64,000 nt of DNA, taken from positions 99,799,920 to 99,863,919 of the forward strand of contig CM023450.1 in NCBI GenBank assembly GCA_013339765.2, read 5' to 3'. Of this stretch, positions 34,776 to 46,212 are shown piece by piece (position 1 is the first letter of the stretch; every line of letters starts with the position of its first letter). The DNA comes from Haemaphysalis longicornis (Eukaryota; Arthropoda; Arachnida; Ixodida; Ixodidae). The notes beneath the pieces were generated by a model. It was given only the letters and a program-made list of their open reading frames with translations. It was not told the DNA's origin and did not search any database. The translations under genes and the position numbers were made by a program.

Positions 34776-37700
34776 ACACTTCACACTCGAGTCGAAGCGG
34801 GTACCGTGTCAAATGAGGGAATTGATGCGCCCAAACAACACCCTTTCAGACCATAATCATGAGGAGGGACCTGACACTTGGCCCAACTTTCCCTGTTAAC
34901 AAGGGCTAAAAGTCACCAGGGTGACCGTCTTTAGGTCTGTTTCCTCCTCCCCAAATAAAAAAGTCGGCTGGACGCTTCCGCTAGCTCATTTAAATTTTTA
35001 GGTTGCAACTAGGTCTCGTCATGCAGTGAATTGGGTGGTTGTTGTTTCCACTCTAAGTATCCGAAGTAAATTATAGTGTACTTTACCCTTCCTTCAAGAG
35101 GGTGTCGCAATGTAAACTTCAATCAAGCCGCCACTCGTGCGCTGACTCGAGAAAAATTTTGTATATGGCCTGAAGGAATGTAGGTAGACGCTGAGGCGCG
35201 CGATATTCTCCAAGAAAAAGGAGCTATCCGTTCTCTGAGCCTTACTTTTATGCAGGGGTCTTGGCGGACGTATTCATATGCAGAACAACGGTTGCGAATT
35301 AGCCTATACAGCTGGGTATCCTCATGATGCATCTAGAGTACAATCGCTCTACAAAAAAGGGGCTTTTCATGCAAACTCTCAAAAATTTCCCAAGTACAGG
35401 TTTCAGTTTACGACGCCTTAGCGAAGAAACTGTAGGATATAAAACAAGCAAGGGAAGCACCACAAAATGCAACCTATATTCGCAGACATAGCAAAACGAA
35501 ACATAAAAGCGTTTTGAGCAGCAGGAACACGACCGGATAAGCCCAGGAATACCAACGACCCTCCTAATAGTTACGACATAAGTTGTTTTCCTCTGCTTTT
35601 TTACATACCCTGAACGAATTGCACAAGCTTCTTAGATAAAGTGGCACGTCTTAAAAATAAAGGGAAGCTTACAGAGTTAAGAAGACATATGCGCACGCCT
35701 GCGCATAATTTCGGGCAATGCTAGTGCGTGGGTGCTGCCGACATCTCTGAGGTGATTTTTTACAGCGGCTCATCAAAGGAATCCTTCTCCGATTTCGACC
35801 GTGTCCCGTCGGCGTAATAAAATAAGGCCCCATTTCGGAGCTACCGGTGCAGCTCGGAGAAACGCTGTTCGCGTCGTAATCCCTCGAATCGGCTCCGCTA
35901 CAGAGACATCAATGGCTCGTGCAACTACACACACATAACATGGAGCGGACGAGCAGTCTATGGCCTTGTGCTGTTGCCTGTTCGCTATGAGTCGGCACGG
36001 CGTAAGGGGCTTTCCGAAAGATCTATGAATGGCGTAATGCGGCGTAGAGAGCGCAAGTCTAACTGAACAGTGGCGTCGCACTTCAGCGTCGCGTCGGGGC
36101 AGAAAAAACAGAAGAGGAATATTTACTGCTCTACACCGAGATAAAATTGCTCGAGGAGCTGACCAGGGTTGTATGGCAAGTCACGGCGCTCAAACTATTG
36201 CCCCAGGATCAGCCGCCGGGCGTAAAGTAACACCACAAAAGCCATTAGCAGAAAAGCTGACACGAGGGTTCTAGAGTCGGCGGAGCAGACATAGAACCAA
36301 AGCGTAACGAACATGCTGGGGCAAAGATTAGCGATTGAGCGCGCCGATAAATTATATCGATAGACATGACTTCCGGGAAAGGCATCCTAAATGCTGCGCT
36401 GAATTCGCAGCAATGAGCAGTAAACTAGACCCTCCCACAAATTGTCAACAAATTGTCAGTTGCGTTTATGCGCGAAGGTCGAAACAGCGCGACCGGCGTA
36501 TGCGTTACAAGGATCGCGCACGCCAGGAATACGTCGCGCGATTGCCCCTGCGCAAAACTATGAGCGGTGGCCCAGACAATATTTTATAACGGGTGTGCGC
36601 GCCTGCCCGGGGTCTCTCTTTTCCTAGGTACAGATGTCGACAACTGGAACGGACACTTGCAAGATACGGACGAGGCCCTGCCACGCTTAGGCTTCTGCAA
36701 GGATTTCCGGGTTTTATTGGGTCATCTGTGGCACCGGTCTACCGCCGCACGGGCTGAGCCGTGGGAGCCGCTCTGATCGGCGCCCGTCTTCACACACGGT
36801 TTCTTACAAGAGAACCGGCTGACTGCAGCTTAGGGTCGCCGGCGCCGGCCGTGAACGCGCCGCCGCCGATACTTCGAGAAGGACCACCCGGTCCTTGAAG
36901 ATCGTCCCTGGCAGCGGTCTTCAACCGTCAGGCCTCAATTGTGGTGAGCGGCGAATAGACCGCTGTGTTTAACCACCGTTTCTACACACGCTCCTTGCCG
37001 GCAGAAGCAAGGCTGAATTGCTTTTGCGTGCTACAGGAACAGGATTTCGCGTTGGTTTGGAGCTCCATTAAATCGGAAGGCGAGAACCACAATATTAGTA
37101 CGGTTCATTTCCACTGAAAAGGGCGAAGCGCAAGTAACGTGCTGAACTTAGTACATGGTTCAGGGACTTTGTACAAATAGTGTAGGATTTCAACGGCCAA
37201 ACGTTTGACCGACTCGGAGTAACGTTGAAATTGTAACACGCCTACATTCTTCGAGCGGGCTCCCCGGGGACCTCAGTTCTCCACAGGAGACCATGTACTA
37301 GAACTGGTCAACAGCTCATCTGTGGGAAATATTAATCCTAAAATTACGCCATTATTCAATTAGGAAGCACATTCTAGCCAACTTGAATTGCTACTGCCGC
37401 TCCAGCTGCCACGTTGTAACTTCAAGAACAACTCCGGTAAAAATCAGCGAAGCTGTAGCAGATACAGAGGGCAAGACACAGGCGCATGTATTCATTTTAA
37501 TCATTTTGGAATGGTAGGGATGATAGCTTTATGACTACCGTGATAAACCCTCTGGTTTCCCTACAACCATAGCCATATCGTTGGGAAAAATTTCGATGTT
37601 AGCCAGGTAGGCCGAGAAGCTAAATTTATGCACGGTCATTTTTCAGTAGTGAGTGACTTGGATTCGTGTGACCTTTCAAACCAAACTCTTCTCTGGTTTT

Positions 37701-38166
37701 GTTATCTTCACGTAGATGTTGCAACGATGATCACATGGGTAGATTCATAATGGTTAACCCAGACAAATTACGTGGTCATGAACTTCTCACTGTCCCACTT
37801 AGACATGCTTGGAGATATACACCCAGTGGGCATCAGAGCTAACCCTTTTCATTGTATTGTACAGTTGTCACCGTTGTGTGCGTCATTTTCCTCTTGCATG
37901 TCAAAAATGCATGAATTTGCGGAAAGTTAAATCAACACATGACCCATGTACAGTGGTTCGTTGGTGTGAATCCTTACACTGTAGTTCAAACTCCTCCAAC
38001 ATAAACTAGATGAACCACTGCTTGTATAGCTTGCCGAAATCCACATTGCACCTCCCGGCAGCCATCGGCGGAGGGTGTTACATTTGGTGCTCGATTGCTT
38101 GCTCGATTTTCACACAGTACCACGTCGATCACCACGCTGTCCCTGCTCCTTTCCTTGCTTGTCACA
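34776..38166. other. About 3.4 kb without recognisable genes
   Basis: No domain or TE core was recognised. 36590-36960 is GC-richer and has short frames without motifs. Confidence 0.4.
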
Positions 38167-39856
38167 TACAGGGTGTTATGACGATAAAATGAAACTTAAA
38201 TTTTTTTCTGAGCGAACCACTGCTCGATTCGCGCTCAAACTTCACACGAATGTCGCATTTTGTGGTCTATTTTGTTAGACACCGGCAACAACGACGGTAC
38301 TTACCTGTTTATTCTGAGAAAAAGAGAAAAATATTTTTGCCTATGAGAAAATGGCGGCGGATTTGAACGTGCGAGCCAGTGCAAGCTGATCTTGGAACGA
38401 CGGGCGCCACCTGTGGTATGCAGAGCGAAACGGACGATGGGGATTCACGCTCCTTCCAGGGCAGAGATGAGCCAAATGGGGTAGCAGACGATCAGAAAAT
38501 GTGAAAGCAGGTTTCATGATCGTCTGCAACCTCATTTGGTTCCTCAGCCAAATGAGGTACCAGACGATCAGAAATTGTGAAACCAGGGGAGGAAACAAAT
38601 TCAACATTTATTGGCAACAATGAACCAGTGTGAATATTTTATTATGATTGGTATCAGCTGTTATAAAATTATTTTTGATCATCGTAAATAGGGACAAAAA
38701 AGATTTTCTAAACGCCTGCTACCTCATTTGGCTCCTTCCTTACCGTAAATCCTCATCGTTTGTTTCGCTCTGCATACCCAAGGTCAGAGTTACTTCGATA
38801 TAGGTGTAGCGAAGCTCCCCATTAGGCCCCATGCATCAAAAATTGGACCCTACGATTGGTCCACTGTTCTAGATTTTCCATACAGTGGAGCCAACTGTTG
38901 GTGACAAAATAAACTATACAACGTTGTTCGCCGCTCGACGACTTGGACGGAAAATGGTAATTGGGTGCTTATGTGAATTTGGTGTGACGAAGAAGCCCAA
39001 CGTGCTCAACCTACGCGTGTGTTTTATACGCATTCAAACCAAGAGTAGTAAAAAAAATGTGTAAAAGAGTGCGGCCGTGTGGTCAGCGATATGCGTTATC
39101 GCCTGCGCATTGTCGTCTGCTGCTCGTCACCTGTGGTCTTTCGGCGGCAAAAAAAAAGATAGGAGGTAAAAATTCGCTTCCACGGCTTTACGCAAGATTG
39201 AAAGGATTATGTAGGGTCACTTGATCAGCTACTGAACTAGTTTTGTCATAAAGTGTGATGTAGGCCGAGCGACAACTGCAAATTTAGTACTTCCGATCGG
39301 ACCTGTGTTGTGCCAGAGTGCCCGCCCCAGTGCCAATCGGTCGAGGCAGTTGCGCAGACGTAAAAACAATCGCAACAAAAACCGCAGTTAAGGAAGCAAT
39401 AACTTAGGAAAGTACATAAATAACAAAATTACGTACCTTTCAAACAAGTGTCAGTTTGAATAATTAGTTTCATTTTCGGATAGTGCATGCGGTGGTCGCG
39501 GTGGTGCCACCGTGCGTACGATCCAAAGGAGGAGGATCCTGGTGCGGGCCGTTTTTTGAGGCGGAGTGTCGCAACTGCCTACATCGAAGAGCTCTGCCGC
39601 AGGTGGCGTCGTCGTTCCAAGATCAGCTTGTACTGGCTTGGACGTCCAAATCGGCCACCATTTTCCCATAGGCAAAAATCTTTTTTTTATTTATTTTCAA
39701 AAAACAAAATAACAAGAAAGTGCCACCGTTGTTCCCAGTGTCAAACAAAATAGACCACAAAAGATGACATCCGTGTGAAGGTTTAGCGTGAACCGAGCAG
39801 CAGTTCGCTGCCGAAAATTTTTGAAAGTGTTCCAATTACCGTAGTAGCACCCTGTA
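38167..39856. mobile_element. DNA-transposon-like element with ~255-bp inverted termini
   Basis: 38167-38426 and the reverse complement of 39590-39856 match over about 255 bp at roughly 75 per cent identity by eye. Both begin TACAGGGTG at the outer edge and share blocks such as TTGTGGTCTATTTTGTT, TTTTTGCCTATG and AAGCTGATCTTGGAACGAC, ending at CGCCACCTG. With a TA target site the termini would start CAGGGTG, as in Tc1/mariner-type elements, but termini this long are unusual for that group. No transposase was recognised inside. The interior holds a nested fold-back unit (38415-38778), so this is probably a non-autonomous element. Confidence 0.6.
38415..38778. repeat. Nested fold-back unit
   Basis: About 75 bp at the left (from GGTATGCAGAGCGAAAC, 38415) is repeated in reverse at the right (ending GTTTCGCTCTGCATACC, 38778), with blocks CGATG, GGATT and GAGCCAAATG in the same order. 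Inside lies a second palindrome, 38518-38573, with 22-bp arms (GATCGTCTG..ACCTCATTTGG). The motif CCAAATG(A/G)GGTA occurs four times in alternating orientation. Confidence 0.65.
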
Positions 39857-39882
39857 TAAGAAGCTCTTCAGGAGTCCTAATA

Positions 39883-40543
39883 CAATAGCCGACCGTTTTA
39901 TTGGACTCCCAAAATTCGGACTTAATGGATATTTCGCACTTTCCAGAGGAACCGCCAGTTCTCCAATTGCAGTAATGTATATGAACAACGGATATTTCGG
40001 ACAAAATAAAGCCGAAAGTTCGATTTTCCGGACAAAATTTTCCGCGACAGAGCCCCGGTGCGACTCCAGTACGGCGCCATTTTAAATCCTAAGCCACCTG
40101 GCTAGCTTAGGATTGGATGGGGAATTGGCCCTGACTCCCGCCGGGGTAACAAACATTGATATTGGAGCCCATTATTTTGCAAGTAGTTGTGTGATGTGCG
40201 CGGAGCCAACGGGCTACAAGATCGTGCGCCAAGTGACCGCGCTGCCGCAAAGCGACGCTGACTCCGACGAAGATACTTCCGACCACGCGCAAACGTCAAC
40301 GCAAGACATTTCCAACACTTTGGCATTGTTCCCAATGTTTGCTAAAAAAACGTGAAGCTGGCATAGATGGAAGCAGACACTCTCACGTGAAGCTGGAATT
40401 AAAGCAAGGAACCATTCGTGACTTCTTGATTATTATTTATATGAAATAAAGTTCGTTTTTTCGACTCGCGAGTTTTTCGAACGGCTCTTTTATTCGGACT
40501 ATTTTTCGTTCCCCTCCAGGACCGAAAAATTGGTCGGCTACTG
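39883..40543. mobile_element. Pogo/Tigger-like element A, non-autonomous
   Basis: Termini CAATAGCCGACC (39883) and the reverse complement of CAGTAGCCGACC (40543) match and are flanked by TA on both sides, the target site of Tc1/mariner and pogo elements. The 661-bp interior keeps an 80-residue frame at 40113-40355, with an acidic run SDADSDEDTSD and an ending like the C-terminus of CENP-B-type pogo transposases. The catalytic core is missing. The family assignment rests on terminus pattern, TA flanks and this tail. Confidence 0.6.
40113..40355 (+). pseudogene. Pogo/Tigger-type transposase C-terminal remnant
   Basis: An 80-residue frame inside element A reads KIVRQVTALPQSDADSDEDT, followed by NTLALFPMF. 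Full transposases of this group have CENP-B DNA-binding domains, then a DDE core, then an acidic tail like this one. Only the tail is present, so the remnant cannot transpose. Confidence is limited because acidic tails are weakly conserved. Confidence 0.45.
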
Positions 40544-40547
40544 TATA

Positions 40548-41212
40548 CACAGTGAAACCCGATTATAACGAACCCGGATAGAGCGAATTACGCCATATAT
40601 CGAACAAAAGCAAATCTGTTGCTAAAATACATGTGGACCATATTCCTTAAAGGAGTGTCCTCACAGGATTTACTGAGTATTGACGATGATGTTGCCGTCA
40701 CTGTGAGCCCCTCGATGGCCCACACCATCGCCGATGTCATGGCAGCTGGTGCTGCTGAAAGCACTGGAAGACTGAGGAGGCCACAACGTTAAGCCGTCCG
40801 TACCTTTATGAAGCGCTTTTGCCGGCCGCTGTTCTACGCCAATATTGCTTCGATAATGAAGGACAGGGACTTCAACTGGTGCAAACCATGTCTCATGTAG
40901 AGAATGCGTTGCTGGTTCGAGCCACCAAAAGAAAAGTGAAAACAAAAATCACCCCTTTCTCGCAAAGTAGGCAGTTAAGGCGGAAAGTAGCTTCATTGCA
41001 TGCAATAAATGGATTATTTTGTATAAGTTAATCGCATACTTTATGTGTTCGTTTCGTGGAGTGGGAATGGCAGGGGGGGGGGAGGAGGGGGGTCCCGCGT
41101 ATTGCGAACTTTTAAAAAATTCGTTATAGACGGGTTCAGGCTATATCGAATTATTGGATATATCGAACTAATAGCGGCGCATATTACAGTTCGCTATAAC
41201 CGGGTTTGACTG
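40548..41212. mobile_element. Pogo/Tigger-like element B, non-autonomous
   Basis: Left terminus CAGTGAAACCCGATTATAAC (40550) and right terminus, read inward on the minus strand, CAGTCAAACCCGGTTATAGC (41212) are clearly inverted repeats. A TA lies at 41213-41214 and another at 40546-40547. The left end has two extra bases (CA) before the match. GAACCCGG and TATATCGAA repeats inside the termini also match. The interior has remnants such as FLSIDDD-like and ALLVRATKRKVKTKITPF, similar to pogo transposase tails. It starts two bases after element A's TA. Confidence 0.65.
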
Positions 41213-41478
41213 TATACGTGGCGTTTCCATAGCGTCGCTAGAATATGAAGGGAATACCAACCTCACGTGTTGTTTTTTGTTGGCGGACACGAAAAAACCC
41301 GCCATTTCAGCCATATGCAGTCTCCCCTGTAATAAACACTTTATTGTAGGGTTTAGCGATTCCAAACTACGTATCAAAACAATTGCACCATTACAACATG
41401 CTTAGCAAAGGGGAGAATGTAGTAGGTCATTGAAATAGACGAATTTGGAAAGACAGAAAGACAGTGGAGAAAAAATGC
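41213..41478. other. Spacer, SINE body possible
   Basis: The part next to the tRNA-like head (about 41396-41478) may be the body of that SINE. The rest is unassigned. Confidence 0.35.
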
Positions 41479-41550
41479 CCGCCGGGTGGGATCCGAACCC
41501 ACGACCTCCAGAATACGCGTCTGGTGCAATGACCACTACGCTACCGGCAG
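41479..41550 (-). other. tRNA-like cloverleaf, probable SINE head
   Basis: On the minus strand this 72-nt stretch can form a full cloverleaf. The 7-bp acceptor is CTGCCGG with CCGGCGG, the anticodon stem is CCAGA/TCTGG and the T stem GTGGG/CCCAC with loop TTCGGAT. The A-box region is GTAGCGTAGTGG and the B box is GGTTCGGATCC. The anticodon loop would read CGT, but the base before it is G where U33 is expected, so a working tRNA is unlikely. It is probably the head of a tRNA-derived SINE. Confidence 0.65.
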
Positions 41551-41819
41551 GGCTGTTCTCCCCTCCACTTACTCGGGTATTTTTGTTAAGGTATTTTGTT
41601 TCCTGCGCTTGGGGTGGTTGCCAGCGCAACTCGGTACTACTCGGGGTGAAGGGGACCTTCTTTTTATCCCTCGGGCCGTGACTCGGGTATCTACGACATG
41701 TCGAGAGTGGTCGACCAGCGTTGAACCCTCTTAAGCTACCTATGGCACCAAGTCTGCTAGAACAGAGGCCCTCGCTATGCATGTAGCGAATCAGAATAGG
41801 AAATGAGGGGCTCGTTGTA

Positions 41820-41895
41820 ATAAGACAGAAATAAAGGTTGGCCCTGGGGTTAACCTTTATTTCTTTATAAGGGCCAACCTTTATTTATGTCTTAT
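41820..41895. repeat. 26-bp inverted repeat next to a PLE
   Basis: Arms 41820-41845 and 41870-41895 match at 25 of 26 positions around a 24-nt spacer that itself repeats part of an arm (AACCTTTATTT). It ends where the open PLE sequence begins. Confidence 0.8.
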
Positions 41896-42500
41896 GCTCC
41901 TACAGCTTGTCTTTGAGCTCAAAAACTTTGAGTTCGACAATAAGCACTACGTGCAAATCGACGGGACCTCGATGGGAACAAAAATAGGACCCAACTATGC
42001 TAATATTTTCATGGGCACATTGGAGTCTGAATTTCTAAGCAACGCACAGCTTCACCCTTTTTTCTATCGAAGGTTCATTGACGATATCTTTCTCATTTGG
42101 TGCCATCGGGAAGAGGAACTTCTAAAATTTATCACCGCTTGCAACAACGCCCTACGAGAACATTTCATTCTCCCACTCATACTCCGCATCTGCCATTACG
42201 TTTCTCGATGTTACAGTGACAATATTGGGCAACAAGCCTGTGACCTCAGTGTACAGGAAGCCAACAGACCGACATCAATACTTGTATTTCAAAAGCAACC
42301 ACGTTAAACACTGTAAACTCAGCATACCATACAGTCAGTCTCTGCGTTTTAGAAGGATATGCTCTGACCCAGCTGATTTTGCCTCTAACTGTCAACAACT
42401 AACTAATGACCTAACACGACAAAAATACCCACCGTCTGTCATCAGTGATGCCATTAGGAAGTCTGAAAAACAGGACCGCCGCGGCGCCGCCACCTGATAA
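41894..42500 (+). pseudogene. PLE reverse transcriptase, C-terminal half (broken)
   Basis: The first frame has YVQIDGTSMGTKIGPNYANIF and, with the catalytic pair, YRRFIDDIFLIW (about 42060-42100). After a frame change near 42190 the second frame has ITFLDVTVTILGNKPVTSVY, RKPTDRHQYLYF, SIPYSQSLRFRRICSDP and a stop near 42497. The YRKPTDRHQYL and SIPYSQ..R.RRICS motifs are diagnostic for PLEs. Catalytic aspartates are intact, but one frame change and the missing N-terminus make it non-functional. Confidence 0.85.
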
Positions 42501-42616
42501 CTAACTCAAAAGCCAAATCTTTGAATCTACCCCCAACCTTATTGCTAAACATATGCCGCTTCGTCCTCCAACGTTAGCTGCATACTCAGAAAGCACCACA
42601 ACATTTTCATTATCCT

Positions 42617-44865
42617 TTCATTCATTCATTCATTCATTCATTCATTCTTCCTTTATTTCCTTTTTTACAGGAGGAGGCGAGACAAAAAGCTGTTTGAACA
42701 GCTTGACGGGGCCCCGACCCCCTTTTCGTTGACAGCTTGGCGGAAGAGCTTAGGTTACACGCACAATTTCAAAAACATATTGCATACTACAACTTCATGC
42801 AATAACACAGAAGTGAGGTTCTTTCACTTAAAAGAAAACACACAACCGCAGTAAACAACAACAACAACAATAACAACAACAACATCACAGAAAAAGTACA
42901 AAAATCACAACGTGTGCTCACAAAACCACCTAAGTGTTAATGTTTGTATTACATATAGGGTCAAAGTTCTCTTTAACTAGCTTATTTAACAGAACAGGCA
43001 ATGGTGTGCCGTAAAGATTGTTGAACATAGTAAGCGTGTGGCGTAGGCACTATCCATCTCTCCATGTGACGTGTTTGTAGAACATGGGTGTTTTGTCGCA
43101 GTTGAGCTAGCAAGGGTAGAACGTTTCATTACACTGTACAAATCGTTTGTAGATTACCAACAGGCCTATAATATACAAAGAGTACACTGAAAGAATGTCG
43201 TACTTCATAAAAAGGTTCTTAGTGGGATAAAGAAAAGTGAACGTTAGCTATGTAGCGAACAGCTCTTTTTTGTAATAAATGTAGCTTTGTCAAATTGGAC
43301 ACACCTGACTTGCACACACAACACTAGTGCAGCAAGAAAGTTAGGAGTGGTGAGGGTGAGGGGGGGCCCACGAGAATACCAGGAGTTGTACAATAAAATC
43401 TTCACTTTACAGGACAATATGTCTCATGGGTCGAGCAATAATGCCAAACAGCAGATGACAGCTTTTGATTGTACATACTGAATATGCTGCGTTCCACGTA
43501 ATGTTTCGAAAAAATCACTCCGAGGATTTTTACAGAATCGACAATCTCTATCGGCGTACTGCCTAAGTTTACACTTATTGGAGCTACTTGTTTTCCTTTA
43601 GGGGAATACACGACAACCTTAGTTTTTTTTCGTATTTATGCAAAGGTGGTTCGCGCCTGCCCAGCTCTCTAAGTCAAGCAATATTTTCTTGCTTTGTACC
43701 TCTAACTCTTTTTCCGATTTGGCTATAGCAAAAACTGTAGTATCGTCGGCGTAGGACACAAAAGTTGCATTATTAGTACAGTTGACAATATCATTAATAT
43801 ATATAGAGAACAAAAGGGGCCCTAAAATACTCCCTTGAGGTACACCAGCTTTAATAGCTTGTATAGAAGATTTAAACCCGTTTACATCTACATATTGTGT
43901 TCTCTGCGCAAGATTGGTTTCAAACAAATTGTAGGCTATTCCTCTCACCCCATACATATATAATTTGGACAGAAGGATTGAGTGATTTATGAGGTCGAAT
44001 GCTTTTGAAAAGTCTATATAAATGTCTATTGCTAAATGTTTACGATTAAAAGCATCAATAATGGTTTCTTTTTGCTTTAGAAGTGCAGTTTCAGTGAAAC
44101 GGTGCTTTCTGTATCCATGTTGAAAATCACAAAGGAACTCATGCTTACTAAAATAAGACGTAACCCTAATATGTAATATTTTCTCCATGCCTTTTGAAAA
44201 GATTGGCAATATTGAAATAGGGCGATAATTATTAATAACGTTTCTTTCTCCAGTCTTGAACACTGTGCTACAGGTGCTGCTTGCATCGCCCTAGGGAACT
44301 CGCCAGTCAGTAATATCAAAGTATATATGTTGCGTAATAACTGGGCTATTAATCTAAAACATACTTTATAGGTCTGATCTGAAATCCATTAGTGTCTATT
44401 GAGTGCGTGTTCTTTAGACTACTGATACAGGAAACTACTTCTACGTCAGTAGTGGGGGAAAAAAACAGGGAATGAGGGGTATTGATTTCAGGTAAGTATT
44501 TTTCAAAACTTGAGACTGCTGGGACATTACCAATGTCAGATTGTGCAACAAAGAAACTGTTAAATGCATTAGCTAAAGCCACGCCGCTCACTTTCTCACC
44601 GTTATATTCAACGATGGTCAGGGACGCTGGCTCGATTACTTGGATGCAATAGGGTATTTACTTTCCTCCAAATTATATCAGATCGTCGTTGATCAACATT
44701 CCAGAAAACATTTATAAAGTACGAATTCCTAGCAGCTCGCAGGTTTGAGTTAAGCTTATTACGATACAGCCTAAATTGTTTAAGCACATTTGGATCTCTT
44801 GACTTTACAAACTTCGTGTACAATTCATTTTTATGTTTAATCGTGGCGAGTAGTTCAAAAGGCTG
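42617..44865 (-). mobile_element. CR1/L2-type LINE nested in the PLE
   Basis: A 5'-truncated LINE inserted in the opposite orientation. On the minus strand it starts in the linker before the RT (about 44865), has the RT domain, a 3' untranslated region of about 750 bp with the hairpin AAGCTGT..ACAGCTT (42704-42687), then AAATAAAG, and ends in (TGAA)n at 42647-42617. Such tails are typical of the CR1/L2 group. Because it lies inside the PLE it is the younger of the two. Confidence 0.75.
43402..44865 (-). pseudogene. CR1/L2-type reverse transcriptase (broken)
   Basis: In order from the 5' end: a linker with KHKNELYTKFVKSRDPN (44840-44600), an N-terminal RT block FSPTTDVEVVSCISSLKN (about 44450), then GEFPRAMQ in another frame. 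The main frame 44263-43619 has NNYRPISILPIFSKGMEKI, motif A DIYIDFSKAFDLINH, motif B GVPQGSILGPLLFSIYIND and motif C FVSYADDTTVF. The last part, 43611-43402, has VDSVKILGVIF and is in a further frame. The catalytic YADD is intact, but stops and frame changes break the protein. The endonuclease was never copied in (5' truncation). Confidence 0.8.
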
Positions 44866-45439
44866 CGAAAGGCTGCGAAGTGTTTTTCCTGAGCCTCCCC
44901 GCGTCGTGCACCAACGTGCGAGGAACATCAGAGATATTGTAACGTCATTTAAGGTCAACACCCCCAGTTTCACAGGCAGCGGACCCTGCAATCATCCTAG
45001 GTGCAAACTGTGCCCCATGATGACTAAAGCCTCTGTCGCCACCAGCACCACGTCTTCTTTCTCCTTCCAGATAAGAGGAAACTTTGACTGTGAGAGCGCA
45101 AACATTATATACCTTCTTTAATGCACCATATGCCACGCCCAGTACGTTGGTCAAACTGAGAATCCGTTTAAAATGAGAAGCAACAACCACCGAGCACACA
45201 TTAAGTCCCTACCACACCTTTTCCTATCTAAACATGTAAATAATCTAGGCCACCCCTTCCCCGCATTCACAGCCACGGTGCTTCAGTCCAATTTTAAAAC
45301 GCATTGTGACCGTGAAGCCCGTGAATCGTACCTTATATACATGTTTAACACTGTCTTCAGCGGCATAAATAAAAACAGAGGCCGATTGTCTTGCTTGCCC
45401 AACCAGGCATTGGAGAAGGCTGATGCAGCGAGCAACTGA
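44866..45439 (+). pseudogene. PLE GIY-YIG endonuclease part (broken)
   Basis: Starts with RLRSVFPEPPRVVHQRARN and IRDIVTSFKVN, then CNHPRCKLCPMM, a Cys-rich linker seen in PLEs. After an in-frame TAA at 45119-45121, reading continues CTICHAQYVGQTENPF, the core of the GIY-YIG domain, with NNHRAHIKS. The C-terminal part is HCDREARESYLIYMFNT and GINKNRGRLSC, then a stop at 45439. The nuclease would cut target DNA for retrotransposition. Confidence 0.8.
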
Positions 45440-46116
45440 GAAACTTTGTTCTGAAATAGAAGCGTTTTTACTTCTTTTCTCTTTTTTCAAATCTTTGTAT
45501 ACTGTACTGTGTACGTGATGTACTTTGTATTGTGTCAGTGTACTGCTTGTGTATTGTTGCCGTACCGTATAGGCACGAATGTACATAGATTTCACCATTG
45601 TACCCCTTGCTTTATATTTTTTTATTATTATTATTTTGTGTCCTTTTGCACTGAACAATTGTTATTGGGAATAAGATCTTTTATAAATGCTCTTCGAGAA
45701 CTTCATGTGGTACTGTGTATCGCCCTTTTTGTATGTGTTATTTAGCCTTATGTCCCCTTATTTTTCGGTATTTATATGATCTAGTTTAAATTAGCGTTAC
45801 TTTGCATTGTGTTGTCCTTGCATTGCATGACCTTGCCTTTCTGCGTCTGCCTCGTGGACGGCTGTCACATTTTACGCAGGAAAACGTTTCCGCGATTTCA
45901 CTTTATGTGAAACCACGCGCTGTTTGGGGCGTTGTCCGAACCTCTTTCATCCCCGCATTCCCCGCTGCGGTTCCCGCGCCCCTCCCGCTAAAAAAACCAC
46001 CCTCTTTTGCTTCAATCCCCCTCTTACTGCCTTCCTTCCTTCCTTCCTTTTTTTCTTTTGTTCTTTTTTTTTTTGCGCGCGCGTGTGGCGTGTGTGTGGT
46101 GTGTGTGTGTGTGTGT

Positions 46117-46158
<42 letters not shown>

Positions 46159-46171
46159 TGTGTGTGTGTGT

Positions 46172-46212
<41 letters not shown>

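Larger units (their letters stand above)
41894..45439 (+). mobile_element. Penelope-like element, interrupted by a LINE
   Basis: A plus-strand PLE whose RT part (41894-42500) and GIY-YIG part (about 44866-45439) are separated by a minus-strand LINE at 42617-44865. PLEs join a telomerase-like RT to a GIY-YIG nuclease. The 5' part of the RT is missing. Some PLE sequence between the two parts, around the insertion point, also seems to be missing. Confidence 0.8.

Noticed and set aside
36590..36960. Possible host exon or LTR in a GC-richer stretch
   Set aside because: No splice pattern, domain, terminal repeat or primer-binding site could be supported.
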